Positions 1 through 6,098 of a stretch of 16,225 nucleotides of DNA are shown here, in pieces. Positions within the stretch are counted from its first letter, which is position 1. The number at the start of each line of letters is the position of its first letter. The DNA is taken from positions 1-16,225 of the forward strand of contig JBAZQS010000018.1 in assembly GCA_041645075.1 (NCBI GenBank), read 5' to 3'. The notes under the pieces are model-generated. The model saw only the letters and a list, made by a program, of their open reading frames with translations, was not told where the DNA came from and did not search any database. The position numbers and the translations under genes were made by a program. The DNA is from JBAZQS01 sp041645075. Its GTDB lineage: Bacteria > Patescibacteriota > Patescibacteriia > 2-01-FULL-39-33.

Positions 1-19
1 GGACTATCTTAATTATCCT

Positions 20-118
20 GTACATTCGGGTAAAAGTCAAATTCCCCTCGGCCTGGTCGTCGCCTTTGGCAACCAAATCATACGGAATTTTATAATCAAA
101 AATCAATTGGCGGTTTTG
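20..118. repeat. Left arm of exact 99-bp inverted repeat
   Basis: These 99 bases are the exact reverse complement of 1533-1631. The right arm is the last part of the recombinase coding sequence (codons about 454-486) and ends at the 3' end of tRNA-Glu. The left arm is therefore an inverted copy of the end of the recombinase gene placed upstream of its start. Matching stops sharply at both ends (base 19 against 1632, base 119 against 1532). It could be a real mobile-element repeat or an assembly fold-back near a contig end. Confidence 0.95.
66..96 (+). promoter_or_regulatory. Possible recombinase promoter inside the left repeat arm
   Basis: TTGGCA (66-71) and a perfect TATAAT (91-96) are separated by 19 bases, longer than the usual 17. 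A short hairpin CCTGAA-TTAGCA-TTCAGG (119-136) would lie in the leader, about 40 bases before the ATG at 174. The -10 box is good and the spacing is poor, so this is tentative. If real, the inverted copy of the gene's own 3' end supplies its promoter. Confidence 0.3.
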
Positions 119-173
119 CCTGAATTAGCATTCAGGGTAAAAGAAAATTTTTATCATTTTTAATCAAAAATTT

Positions 174-1682
174 ATGAAGTATTTTATCTACGCTCGCAAG
201 AGCACCGAAGAAGATGACAGACAGATTTTAAGCATTGAAGCCCAATTAGTTGAATTAAAAGAATTTGCCGCCAAAGAAAAACTGGAAATTGTCGCTTCCT
301 TCCAGGAAGCCAGAACTGCCAAAGAGCCAGGCCGAATACTGTTCGGCGAAATGTTGCAAAGAATCGAGCAAGGAGAAGCCAATGGTATTATTTCATGGCA
401 TCCAGACCGCTTAGCCAGAAATAGCGTTGATGGGGGTAAAATAATCCATATGATCGACAAGGGAGCGATAACCGCCCTCAAATTCCCCACCTTTTGGTTT
501 GAGCCCACTCCGCAGGGATTATTTATGCTTAATATTGCTTTTGGCCAATCAAAATATTTTGTGGATAATCTGCGAGAGAATGTAAAACGTGGACTAAGGC
601 AAAAAGTGAGAAATGGCGTCTATCCCAGTAAAGCGCCAATCGGTTACTTAAACAATCTCAAAACTCGCCTGATTGATGTTAACCTCGAAAAATCCGAAAA
701 TATCAAAAAAATCTTTGAACTTTATGCTCATGAAAACTATACTTTACATTCTCTCGCCAATTGGTGCCAAGAAAATGGCTTGTTAAATAATAGAAACGGC
801 TATGTTTCCATTAACGGGATTTACAAAATCCTGCAAAATATTTTTTACCTTGGCCTGTTTAAATATAACGATGAAATATTTGAGGGCGTTCACGAGCCGA
901 TAATTTCTAAGAAACTTTTTGATGAAACGCAAAAGAAATTAAAAGAGCGAGGTAAGATTTGTGAGGTTAAAAAACATCATTTTTCTTTTCTGGGATTAAT
1001 GAAGTGTTCATGCGGTTGCGCCATTACCGCCGAGAGACAAAAAGGCCATAACTATTATCGCTGTACTAAAAAGAAAGGGCCTTGCGGTGAGAAAAGTTAT
1101 TTACGAGAAGAATCATTAATTGAACAAATCAAAGATTACCTGCAAAAAGTTTCTTTATCGAGCCATGACTTAGAAAAAATAATGTTTGAATTGGAAAAAG
1201 ATGAAGACGAAGCCAAAGAGGAAGCTAAGATTTTTGTTCAAAATCTAAAAGAGGAGTTAATCAAAGTAGAAAGCCAATTGGAAAAACTTTTAGACGCTTA
1301 TTTGGCAGGAGTCATTGTGGCCGACGAATACACTCCCAGAAAACAAAAAATCCTAACTGACAAGTTAGAACTCCAAGAGAAAATCAGAGATTTTGAACAA
1401 CAGGGACAGTCGTGGCTCGAACCGGCTCGTGAATTTGTATTATCGCTTAACCAAGCGGAAAAATTGAGGACATCCAATCAATTTGAAGAGATAGCAACAT
1501 TTCTGAAAAATATCGGCTCGAACCGCATTTTACAAAACCGCCAATTGATTTTTGATTATAAAATTCCGTATGATTTGGTTGCCAAAGGCGACGACCAGGC
1601 CGAGGGGAATTTGACTTTTACCCGAATGTACCGCCACGGAGAATCGAACTCCGGTTGCCAGGATGAAAACCTGATGTCCTAA
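174..1682 (+). CDS. Large serine recombinase (site-specific integrase/invertase)
   Basis: A 502-residue serine recombinase that would cut and rejoin DNA through a phosphoserine link. The N-terminal resolvase domain (about 1-145) starts MKYFIYARKS with the expected catalytic Ser10 and has the DRLARN motif at 78-83. The Recombinase DNA-binding domain follows (about 150-260). A zinc ribbon has cysteines at 278, 280, 282, 297 and 303, then a Lys/Glu-rich coiled coil (about 325-410). The size fits the family. No clear Shine-Dalgarno site precedes the ATG. The last 16 or so residues (YRHGESNSGCQDENLMS) are the antisense reading of tRNA-Glu, and the stop codon lies inside the tRNA, so the natural C-terminus was probably changed when the element joined the tRNA. 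It stands alone between the 99-bp inverted repeats; no other phage gene is visible. Confidence 0.93.
   Translation: MKYFIYARKSTEEDDRQILSIEAQLVELKEFAAKEKLEIVASFQEARTAKEPGRILFGEMLQRIEQGEANGIISWHPDRLARNSVDGGKIIHMIDKGAITALKFPTFWFEPTPQGLFMLNIAFGQSKYFVDNLRENVKRGLRQKVRNGVYPSKAPIGYLNNLKTRLIDVNLEKSENIKKIFELYAHENYTLHSLANWCQENGLLNNRNGYVSINGIYKILQNIFYLGLFKYNDEIFEGVHEPIISKKLFDETQKKLKERGKICEVKKHHFSFLGLMKCSCGCAITAERQKGHNYYRCTKKKGPCGEKSYLREESLIEQIKDYLQKVSLSSHDLEKIMFELEKDEDEAKEEAKIFVQNLKEELIKVESQLEKLLDAYLAGVIVADEYTPRKQKILTDKLELQEKIRDFEQQGQSWLEPAREFVLSLNQAEKLRTSNQFEEIATFLKNIGSNRILQNRQLIFDYKIPYDLVAKGDDQAEGNLTFTRMYRHGESNSGCQDENLMS
1533..1631. repeat. Right arm of exact 99-bp inverted repeat
   Basis: Exact reverse complement of 20-118. 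It covers the 3' coding end of the recombinase and ends within the last bases of the tRNA-Glu acceptor stem (tRNA 1629-1700), as expected near an attachment site. Recombination between the arms would flip the recombinase yet leave its reading frame whole, because both arms carry the same end. Confidence 0.95.
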
Positions 1683-1700
1683 CCGTTAGACGATGGCGGC
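1629..1700 (-). tRNA. tRNA-Glu (anticodon TTC)
   Basis: Read from 1700 downwards, the sequence folds as a full cloverleaf of 71 bases plus discriminator A. The acceptor GCCGCCA pairs with TGGCGGT; the D arm is GTCT...GGAC; the anticodon stem TCAGG/CCTGG holds the loop TTTTCAT with anticodon TTC; the T arm is CGGAG-TTCGATT-CTCCG. CCA is not encoded. The first pair is G-U rather than the usual G-C, and that base lies in the part shared with the inverted repeat, so the 3' end may have been rebuilt by insertion of the recombinase element. The recombinase gene overlaps it on the opposite strand. Confidence 0.93.
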
Positions 1701-1728
1701 AAATTATTTATTTTGTTAAACACCTAAA

Positions 1729-1855
1729 TGATGTCCTAGTCCTGGGCAGCGATGAATCCTGCGCCAGCTCGGATTCATCGACTCTCGGCTTCGCTAGCGC
1801 TCGCCTCGCTCCTGCCCGTCGCTCCTAAAGTCGCGACCCACTAGACGATGGCGGC
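1729..1855 (-). pseudogene. Interrupted tRNA-Glu 5' remnant
   Basis: From 1855 downwards the sequence repeats the start of the intact tRNA-Glu (GCCGCCATCGTCTAGTGG). It is then broken by about 99 bases of palindromic repeat, and resumes with TAGGACATCA (1738-1729). The anticodon, T arm and 3' acceptor strand are missing. The AT-rich stretch upstream of this remnant (from 1856) resembles the one upstream of the intact tRNA (from 1701), so tRNA and leader appear to have been duplicated in tandem before one copy decayed. Confidence 0.7.
1739..1837. repeat. Palindromic repeat inserted in tRNA remnant
   Basis: A GC-rich block within AT-rich surroundings. It holds a perfect 10-bp hairpin CGATGAATCC (1750-1759) / GGATTCATCG (1771-1780) with an 11-base loop containing GCGCCAGCTC. 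Its right part contains CTGCCCGTCGC, which recurs at about 15356-15366 next to another GCCAGCT palindrome, so it looks like a member of a dispersed repeat family. No coding content is seen. Confidence 0.6.
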
Positions 1856-1929
1856 AAATTGTTTATGATTTTTATTAACACTAAATAATATTCTAATAAA
1901 TTTTTTGCTAAAAGTCAATGAACAGTGCC

Positions 1930-2041
1930 CCCTCACCCTACCCTCTCCCCGATTACGGGGAGAGGGACTTTTAATACCGTACCCCCTTTCTTAATTTCCC
2001 TCTTAATTTCCCTCTCCCTCTGGGAGAGGGCGGGGTGAGGG
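1930..2041. repeat. MITE-like palindromic repeat
   Basis: The outer ends CCCTCACCCT (1930-1939) and GGGGTGAGGG (2032-2041) are inverted copies with one mismatch. Inside are two further perfect hairpins: CCCTCTCCCC/GGGGAGAGGG (1941-1950/1957-1966) and CCCTCTCCC/GGGAGAGGG (2010-2018/2022-2030). Between them is a direct tandem repeat of TTAATTTCCCTC (1991-2014). There is no ORF. The form fits a small non-autonomous mobile repeat. Confidence 0.7.
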
Positions 2042-2090
2042 CGGAAAATTTATCCAACTAATAATCTTTCCCCTAATTTATCCACTTTAT

Positions 2091-2119
2091 TTGATTTAAT
2101 CTTTTGTTTCTATTATAAT
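2091..2119 (+). promoter_or_regulatory. Promoter of the hsp20 operon
   Basis: TTGATT (2091-2096), a 17-base spacer and a perfect TATAAT (2114-2119). Transcription should begin near 2126, leaving a leader of only about a dozen bases before the ATG at 2139. No Shine-Dalgarno site is visible. No CIRCE-like element was seen, so heat control cannot be argued from the sequence. Confidence 0.7.
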
Positions 2120-2138
2120 ATAATCATAACCAATCCTT

Positions 2139-2588
2139 ATGGTAAGATCGGGCCGGCCGCAACCAAATAGAAATATCCCCCTTCATCTAAACGACGAGGA
2201 AAATTTTTTCTTGTCCAAACAACATAGTGCAAATGAAGACATTGATTTGTTCAGCGGCGAGGGCCAGCTGTGCTGTGATATTTATCAGACCAAGGAAAAT
2301 ATCGTGGTTAAATCCACGATCGCCGGCGTTGACCCGAAAAATTTGGATATTTCGGTAAGCAACGACCTCTTAACTATCCGCGGTTTTAGAGAAATGGATG
2401 AGGAAATTAAAGAAGATGATTTTTACTGCCGTGAATGCTATTGGGGCGCCTTCAGCCGCTCCATTGTCCTGCCCCAGCAAGTGGACCAAATAAAAGCCAA
2501 GGCCACCTTAAAAAACGGCGTGCTGACTGTTGTTTTGCCTAAAAAGTATAAAACCACTTCCATAAGAATAAGGCACTTAGATGATTAA
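2139..2588 (+). CDS. Small heat shock protein, Hsp20/alpha-crystallin family
   Basis: A 149-residue cytoplasmic holdase chaperone that would bind unfolding proteins and keep them soluble without ATP. The alpha-crystallin domain spans about residues 46-140: a CDIYQTKENIVVKSTIAG start, the DPKNLDISVSNDLLTIRG strand pair, and the hallmark ALKNGVL-type motif seen here as ATLKNGVLTVVLPK. The N-terminal arm (about 45 residues, polar) is variable in this family. The length is normal. It is first in a three-gene operon and its end overlaps the next start by 8 bases, so translation is probably coupled. The ATG was chosen because it lies just behind the strong promoter at 2091-2119. Confidence 0.93.
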   Translation: MVRSGRPQPNRNIPLHLNDEENFFLSKQHSANEDIDLFSGEGQLCCDIYQTKENIVVKSTIAGVDPKNLDISVSNDLLTIRGFREMDEEIKEDDFYCRECYWGAFSRSIVLPQQVDQIKAKATLKNGVLTVVLPKKYKTTSIRIRHLDD

Positions 2589-2835
2589 TGACTTTGATAA
2601 AATAAACAATTCTTTTATTACCGCCGCCATTGACCGCTTGGAGGGCGATAAAGCGGTGATAAAGACCGATGATGGACAGGAAATAATCTGGCCCATAGAC
2701 AAATTGTCCGAGAGCGCCAACGAAGGCCAAATTGTTAAATTATTTATCGGTACTTCAAAAGACGAGGAAAAAGAAAGAGAAAAAATTGCCAAAACCATTT
2801 TAAACGATATTCTCAAAACCGATGACGATACCTAA
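2581..2835 (+). CDS. DUF3006-family small protein
   Basis: An 84-residue acidic protein. Residues 13-55 follow the DUF3006 pattern: a short beta-rich unit with AIDRLEGDKAVIKTDDGQEIIWPIDKL, then EGQIVKLF. The function of this family is not known. The tail (57-84) is a highly charged helix (KDEEKEREKIAKTIL). There is no signal peptide or membrane segment. It overlaps hsp20 by 8 bases and the VanW gene by 14 bases, so all three are likely made from one coupled message. DUF3006 proteins often sit beside envelope or hydrolase genes, which agrees with the VanW neighbour but does not give a function. Confidence 0.75.
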   Translation: MINDFDKINNSFITAAIDRLEGDKAVIKTDDGQEIIWPIDKLSESANEGQIVKLFIGTSKDEEKEREKIAKTILNDILKTDDDT

Positions 2836-4747
2836 ACTCACGCTTAAAATTAATCTTAAGCCCTCGGAGCCGGCGTCCGAGGAAAAACCGGAAAAGAAAA
2901 ATAAAAGATGGTGGCTAATAATTTTAGTCGCTGTTTTTTTTATGGCCCTGATTTTTGCCGGCGGTCTCTGGGCTTTTGAATTTAAATATAAAGACAAAAT
3001 TTTTCCCGGCGTTCAAATTGGCGACCTCGGCCTAAGCGGCCTGACTAAAGAAGAAGCGCTTGACACGCTCAACCAAATTACCGATAAAATTGAACAGGAC
3101 GGCATCAAGCTTATCTATCAAAATGAAGGCGGGGCCATATTAAAATTGGCGCCGTTAATTGATATCGCCAGCAATCCTGATGTGCCGCAAGAAATGGTGG
3201 ATTTTGATAATGAAGCAACGGCGGATATGGCTTTAGGCCTGGGGCGGGGCCGGGGCGGGCAAAATATTCTAAATCAAATTAATCTGCTCTGGCAAAAAAA
3301 ATCATTGGCCGCCAATTTTACACTTAATAAGGAGGCGCTGGAAAAATTACTGCGCCAGCAATTTTCTGATTTGGAAATCACCGGCCAAAATGCCAGACCG
3401 CAAATTTCCTGGCGAGGCGAAAATTATCAGATAACTATCAGTAAAGAACAAAATGGGACAACTTTTGATTATCAAGGCGCGATGGAAAAAATTAAAGATA
3501 ATTTCAAAAAATTAAACAACGGCTCGGTCCAGATAAATTCGCAAAATGATAAGGCCACCATCGCCTATGGCGAAGCCGAAGCCAATAAAAATTTGATTGA
3601 AATGGCCTTGGCCACCACCACGCCAAAATTTATCTTTGAAAATAAAGAGTGGCCGATGGGCAAGAAGGGCTTGGCTGATATGCTGGAATTTCAAAGAGAT
3701 AACGGCGCCATTAAAATCGGCTTAAATTATAAACTTTTTAAAGAGTGGTTGGAAAAAAATATTTCACCGGATATTGACGTTGAACCGCGGGACGCTAAAA
3801 TTGAAATGACTGATGGAAAAATTACCAAAATCATCCCCCACAAAAGCGGCCAAAAAATCGACCTTGATAAAATATATGCAGAGATAAATAATAATTTATT
3901 ATCGGAAAGCGGTCGCGCTTTTGAAATTTTCACGCAAAAATCAGAGCCGAGTATTGCCGTGGCCAATGTCAATGACCTGGGCATTAAGGAAATTATCGGA
4001 ATCGGCCGCTCCAACTTCGCGGGCAGTCCGGTAAATCGGCGGCACAATATTGCCACCGGCGCCAAAAAATTAAATGGCATAATCATTAAGCCGGATGAGG
4101 AGTTTTCCTTGATTAAGGCCTTGGGCGATATTGACGCCTCAACCGGCTATCTGCCTGAATTAGTGATTAAAGGAAATAAAACCACGCCCGAATTCGGCGG
4201 CGGCCTTTGCCAAATCGGCACCACTATTTTTAGAGCCGCTCTGGACTCGGGCCTGCCCATTACCGAAAGGCGCGCCCATTCTTACAGCGTAACTTATTAT
4301 TTGGAAAACGGCCTGCCCGGCGTGGACGCCACGATTTATAGTCCCCGCCCTGATTTTAAATTCATCAATGACACGGGGAATTACATTTTAATCCAAACAT
4401 ACATCAAGGGTAATGATTTAATTTTTGAATTCTGGGGGACGAAAGACGGCCGAAAGGCGGAAAAGACCAAGCCAAAAGTTTGGAACTGGGTTTCCCCGCC
4501 GCCCACAAAAATAGTGGAAACCATGGATTTGCCGGCCGGCCAAAAAAAATGTACCGAGGCCTCGCACAAAGGCGTTGACGCTTCCTTTGATTATATTGTT
4601 ACGTACCCTAATGGCGAGGTAAAAAAAACAACCTTTACTTCCCATTACAAGCCGTGGCAAGCGGTTTGCCTGGTCGGTGTAGAAAAATTATCCGATCTTA
4701 ATGCCACCTCCACGGCCGAAAATATAACACCGGTCGTTAATCCATAA
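2822..4747 (+). CDS. VanW-domain membrane-anchored cell wall protein
   Basis: A 641-residue protein with a basic cytoplasmic N-terminus (1-29), one membrane helix (about 30-52, rich in Ile, Leu, Val and Phe) and a large outside part. Residues about 55-385 hold two peptidoglycan-binding-4-like regions typical of VanW proteins. Residues about 390-540 are the VanW domain, with the conserved GGGLCQIGTTIFRAAL stretch (459-474) and RAHSYSVTYY. Residues about 556-622 resemble a G5-type domain with two cysteines (577, 616). VanW was named from a vancomycin-resistance cluster, but its reaction is unknown and these proteins are widespread without resistance; a role in cell wall binding or modification is inferred. 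It starts inside DUF3006 (14-base overlap), with no separate promoter, and ends at a strong terminator. Confidence 0.9.
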   Translation: MTIPKLTLKINLKPSEPASEEKPEKKNKRWWLIILVAVFFMALIFAGGLWAFEFKYKDKIFPGVQIGDLGLSGLTKEEALDTLNQITDKIEQDGIKLIYQNEGGAILKLAPLIDIASNPDVPQEMVDFDNEATADMALGLGRGRGGQNILNQINLLWQKKSLAANFTLNKEALEKLLRQQFSDLEITGQNARPQISWRGENYQITISKEQNGTTFDYQGAMEKIKDNFKKLNNGSVQINSQNDKATIAYGEAEANKNLIEMALATTTPKFIFENKEWPMGKKGLADMLEFQRDNGAIKIGLNYKLFKEWLEKNISPDIDVEPRDAKIEMTDGKITKIIPHKSGQKIDLDKIYAEINNNLLSESGRAFEIFTQKSEPSIAVANVNDLGIKEIIGIGRSNFAGSPVNRRHNIATGAKKLNGIIIKPDEEFSLIKALGDIDASTGYLPELVIKGNKTTPEFGGGLCQIGTTIFRAALDSGLPITERRAHSYSVTYYLENGLPGVDATIYSPRPDFKFINDTGNYILIQTYIKGNDLIFEFWGTKDGRKAEKTKPKVWNWVSPPPTKIVETMDLPAGQKKCTEASHKGVDASFDYIVTYPNGEVKKTTFTSHYKPWQAVCLVGVEKLSDLNATSTAENITPVVNP

Positions 4748-4753
4748 ACAAAC

Positions 4754-4792
4754 CCCGCCCCCCACTTTAATAAAGTGGGGGGCGGGTTTTTT
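4754..4792 (+). terminator. Rho-independent terminator of the hsp20-VanW operon
   Basis: CCCGCCCCCCAC (4754-4765) pairs perfectly with GTGGGGGGCGGG (4775-4786), extendable by TTT/AAA, and is followed by six T. It lies 7 bases after the VanW stop. Read on the minus strand the same hairpin is followed by GTTTGTTTA, a weak tract, so it might also stop the minus-strand RNA candidate. Confidence 0.95.
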
Positions 4793-4799
4793 AATATCC

Positions 4800-5187
4800 A
4801 ATAATCTGTAGGCCTAATACTTGGATGGGCTTATATGGCCAGGCAAGAAAATTTTTGTGAAGCAATTTCCAAGCTAAAAGCCCGAAAAAAGCTTTTAAAA
4901 ATTCCCATGCTTGTCGTGCCTAGCCGTAGCAGCCCACCCAAGCGCTCCACTCTTCTTGCGCTGGCAAGCGAATGGAAACTGAAGTAGAGATAAAAAATTT
5001 CTCAAATTTGTTTATTTTGGAAGGTGACAAATCTGGCCTACAGATTATTAGATACTATGCACATCCCTGCAGACAAAGAAATTATCTGAAGATAAAACCC
5101 GAGTCCTTGCGAACCAGAATAATCCTTCTAACAACTCCTATGCTTGTCGTGCCTGCAGAGCTGTGGATACTATCTCTTATAGATAAC
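4800..5187 (-). ncRNA. Candidate structured non-coding RNA, unidentified class
   Basis: No convincing protein gene lies between 4793 and 5342, but the minus strand holds a full transcription unit for an RNA of about 390-430 bases. A promoter stands at 5221-5193. (1) Arms 5175-5153 and 5072-5050 pair at about 20 of 23 positions. (2) Arms 5049-5035 (AATAATCTGTAGGCC) and 4814-4800 pair at all 15 positions and would close a multi-branched fold. (3) Inside that, arms around 4943-4890 and 4820-4865 form a long imperfect hairpin with CTTGG-TGGGCT paired to AGCCCATCCAAG. Small hairpins fill the rest (CGCT-TGCC-AGCG; TTATC-TTCA-GATAA). Both large hairpins carry AGGCACGACAAGCAT in the 5' strand (5154-5140 and 4921-4907). 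I found no marks of RNase P RNA, tmRNA, SRP RNA or E. coli-like 6S RNA. A decayed mobile palindrome is the main alternative. Confidence 0.5.
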
Positions 5188-5192
5188 ACCCT

Positions 5193-5221
5193 ATCTTATC
5201 ACGCCCGTTTAATTTTGTCAA
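5193..5221 (-). promoter_or_regulatory. Promoter of the RNA candidate
   Basis: On the minus strand, a perfect TTGACA (5221-5216), exactly 17 bases, then TAAGAT (5198-5193). Transcription would start near 5187. No ORF with a sensible start follows. The -35 box lies in an 11-bp inverted repeat (5209-5219/5230-5240, TTAATTTTGTC/GACAAAATTAA), which could be an operator or chance AT-rich pairing. Confidence 0.6.
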
Positions 5222-5240
5222 GTATCCTAGACAAAATTAA

Positions 5241-5264
5241 CAAAAAAAATCGCTAAATTTAGCG
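5241..5264 (-). terminator. Likely terminator of the tig-nfo-DUF167 group
   Basis: On the minus strand a perfect 14-base palindrome CGCTAAATTTAGCG (5264-5251) is followed by ATTTTTTTTG. The stem is short (5 bp with an AATT loop), but the T run of eight is long. It lies about 80 bases after the DUF167 stop and just before the promoter of the RNA candidate, so it separates the two units. Confidence 0.5.
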
Positions 5265-5342
5265 TATTTCTTATTTTTTTATTCTTATCAATCTTTTACC
5301 GATAGCATTATAACTCACTTAATTCACCTTGGCAAATTGATT

Positions 5343-5567
5343 TTATCCATAGATTATCAACACCTTATTTTTACTCGTTTTTCCCGATTTTATTTCAATC
5401 TGGCTTTTAGCAATATTAAAATACTGAGATAGGAGCTCAATCAAAAGCTTATTGGCTTTGCCCTCTTGTGGTGGCGCCGTCAACTTAACTTTATATACCG
5501 AATCGGAAATTTTTTCTATTTGATTTTTGGCCGAATTGGGTTTTACCTCAACTAAGATTTGCCTCAT
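5343..5567 (-). CDS. DUF167 / YggU-family protein
   Basis: A 74-residue cytoplasmic protein of the DUF167 (YggU) family. It shows the family pattern VEVKPNSAKNQI near the start and KLTAPPQEGKANKLLIELL at about 29-47, followed by the SGKTSKNKVLII end strand at about 61-72. Structures are known for this fold but its role is not established. It is slightly shorter than the usual 90-100 residues. The ATG overlaps the stop of the phosphoesterase gene in ATGA, which indicates coupled translation. It is the last gene of the minus-strand group. Confidence 0.9.
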   Translation of the reverse strand: MRQILVEVKPNSAKNQIEKISDSVYKVKLTAPPQEGKANKLLIELLSQYFNIAKSQIEIKSGKTSKNKVLIIYG

Positions 5568-6064
5568 AAAATTTCCAATAACTTTAATTCCAACTTGCCG
5601 CTTGCTGTGTCATAAACGGCAAAAGTCGCTTTATAAAACATGCCGGCCAAGGTACCGGGATTAATTACGCGGCAGCCATTAATGACTTCTTCCCACGGCT
5701 TATGCGTATGGCCGTAAAAAACCAAATTATATTTTCCGCTTTCCGCTAATTTTTTTGCTTGGTCCGGAAAATGGCAGAAAGCAATTTTTAAGCCATTAAC
5801 TTCTATCTCGCCCTCATCGCCATGAAGCGTAATATTTTCTAATTCCTCGCAAACTTTCGGTAATAATTCTCTGTCGGCGACATTGCCAAAAACCAAATGA
5901 ATCGGCCCCTTGAATTTTTCGGCCAAGACCTTTTTTACCACCGCTGGCGCCGCAATATCGCCGCAATGAATAATCATTTCTATTTCGTTATTATTTGCCC
6001 AATCAAGAAATTTTTCTATATTTGGTATGTTGTCGTGGGAGTCGGAGATGATGGCAAGTTTCAT
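5564..6064 (-). CDS. YfcE/MJ0936-type metallophosphoesterase
   Basis: A 166-residue calcineurin-like phosphoesterase that would hydrolyse phosphodiesters with two metal ions in the cytoplasm. The metal-binding motifs are all present and ordered: D8-x-H10 (SDSHDN), GD at 35-36 (HCGDIA), GN at 60-61 (FGNVAD), H98 (FCHFP) and GHTH at 118-121. Length fits the YfcE/MJ0936 group. The natural substrate is not known; model-substrate activity is known for relatives. It lies 24 bases after nfo and shares ATGA with DUF167. Confidence 0.93.
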   Translation of the reverse strand: MKLAIISDSHDNIPNIEKFLDWANNNEIEMIIHCGDIAAPAVVKKVLAEKFKGPIHLVFGNVADRELLPKVCEELENITLHGDEGEIEVNGLKIAFCHFPDQAKKLAESGKYNLVFYGHTHKPWEEVINGCRVINPGTLAGMFYKATFAVYDTASGKLELKLLEIL

Positions 6065-6098
6065 GGAAAAATTTTTAATTTTTAATTTTTAATTTTTT
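6065..6098. repeat. AT-rich microrepeat between nfo and phosphoesterase
   Basis: A run of TTTTTAA units fills the 24-base gap between the two genes and enters the end of nfo. It probably arose by slippage. Repeat number could vary between strains. No regulatory role can be shown. Confidence 0.6.

Noticed and set aside
4750..5240. RNase P RNA, tmRNA, SRP RNA or 6S RNA identity for the RNA candidate
   Set aside because: None of the conserved words I know for RNase P (GAGGAAAGTCC, ACAGAA..CCGGCTTA), tmRNA (TTCGAC with a tRNA-like end) or SRP RNA (GGAAGCAGC) was found; 6S identity could not be shown by eye.
4972..5256. 94-residue plus-strand ORF in the 4793-5342 gap
   Set aside because: No family likeness, no ribosome binding site, odd composition, and it lies wholly over the pairing arms and the minus-strand promoter; the RNA reading explains the sequence better.
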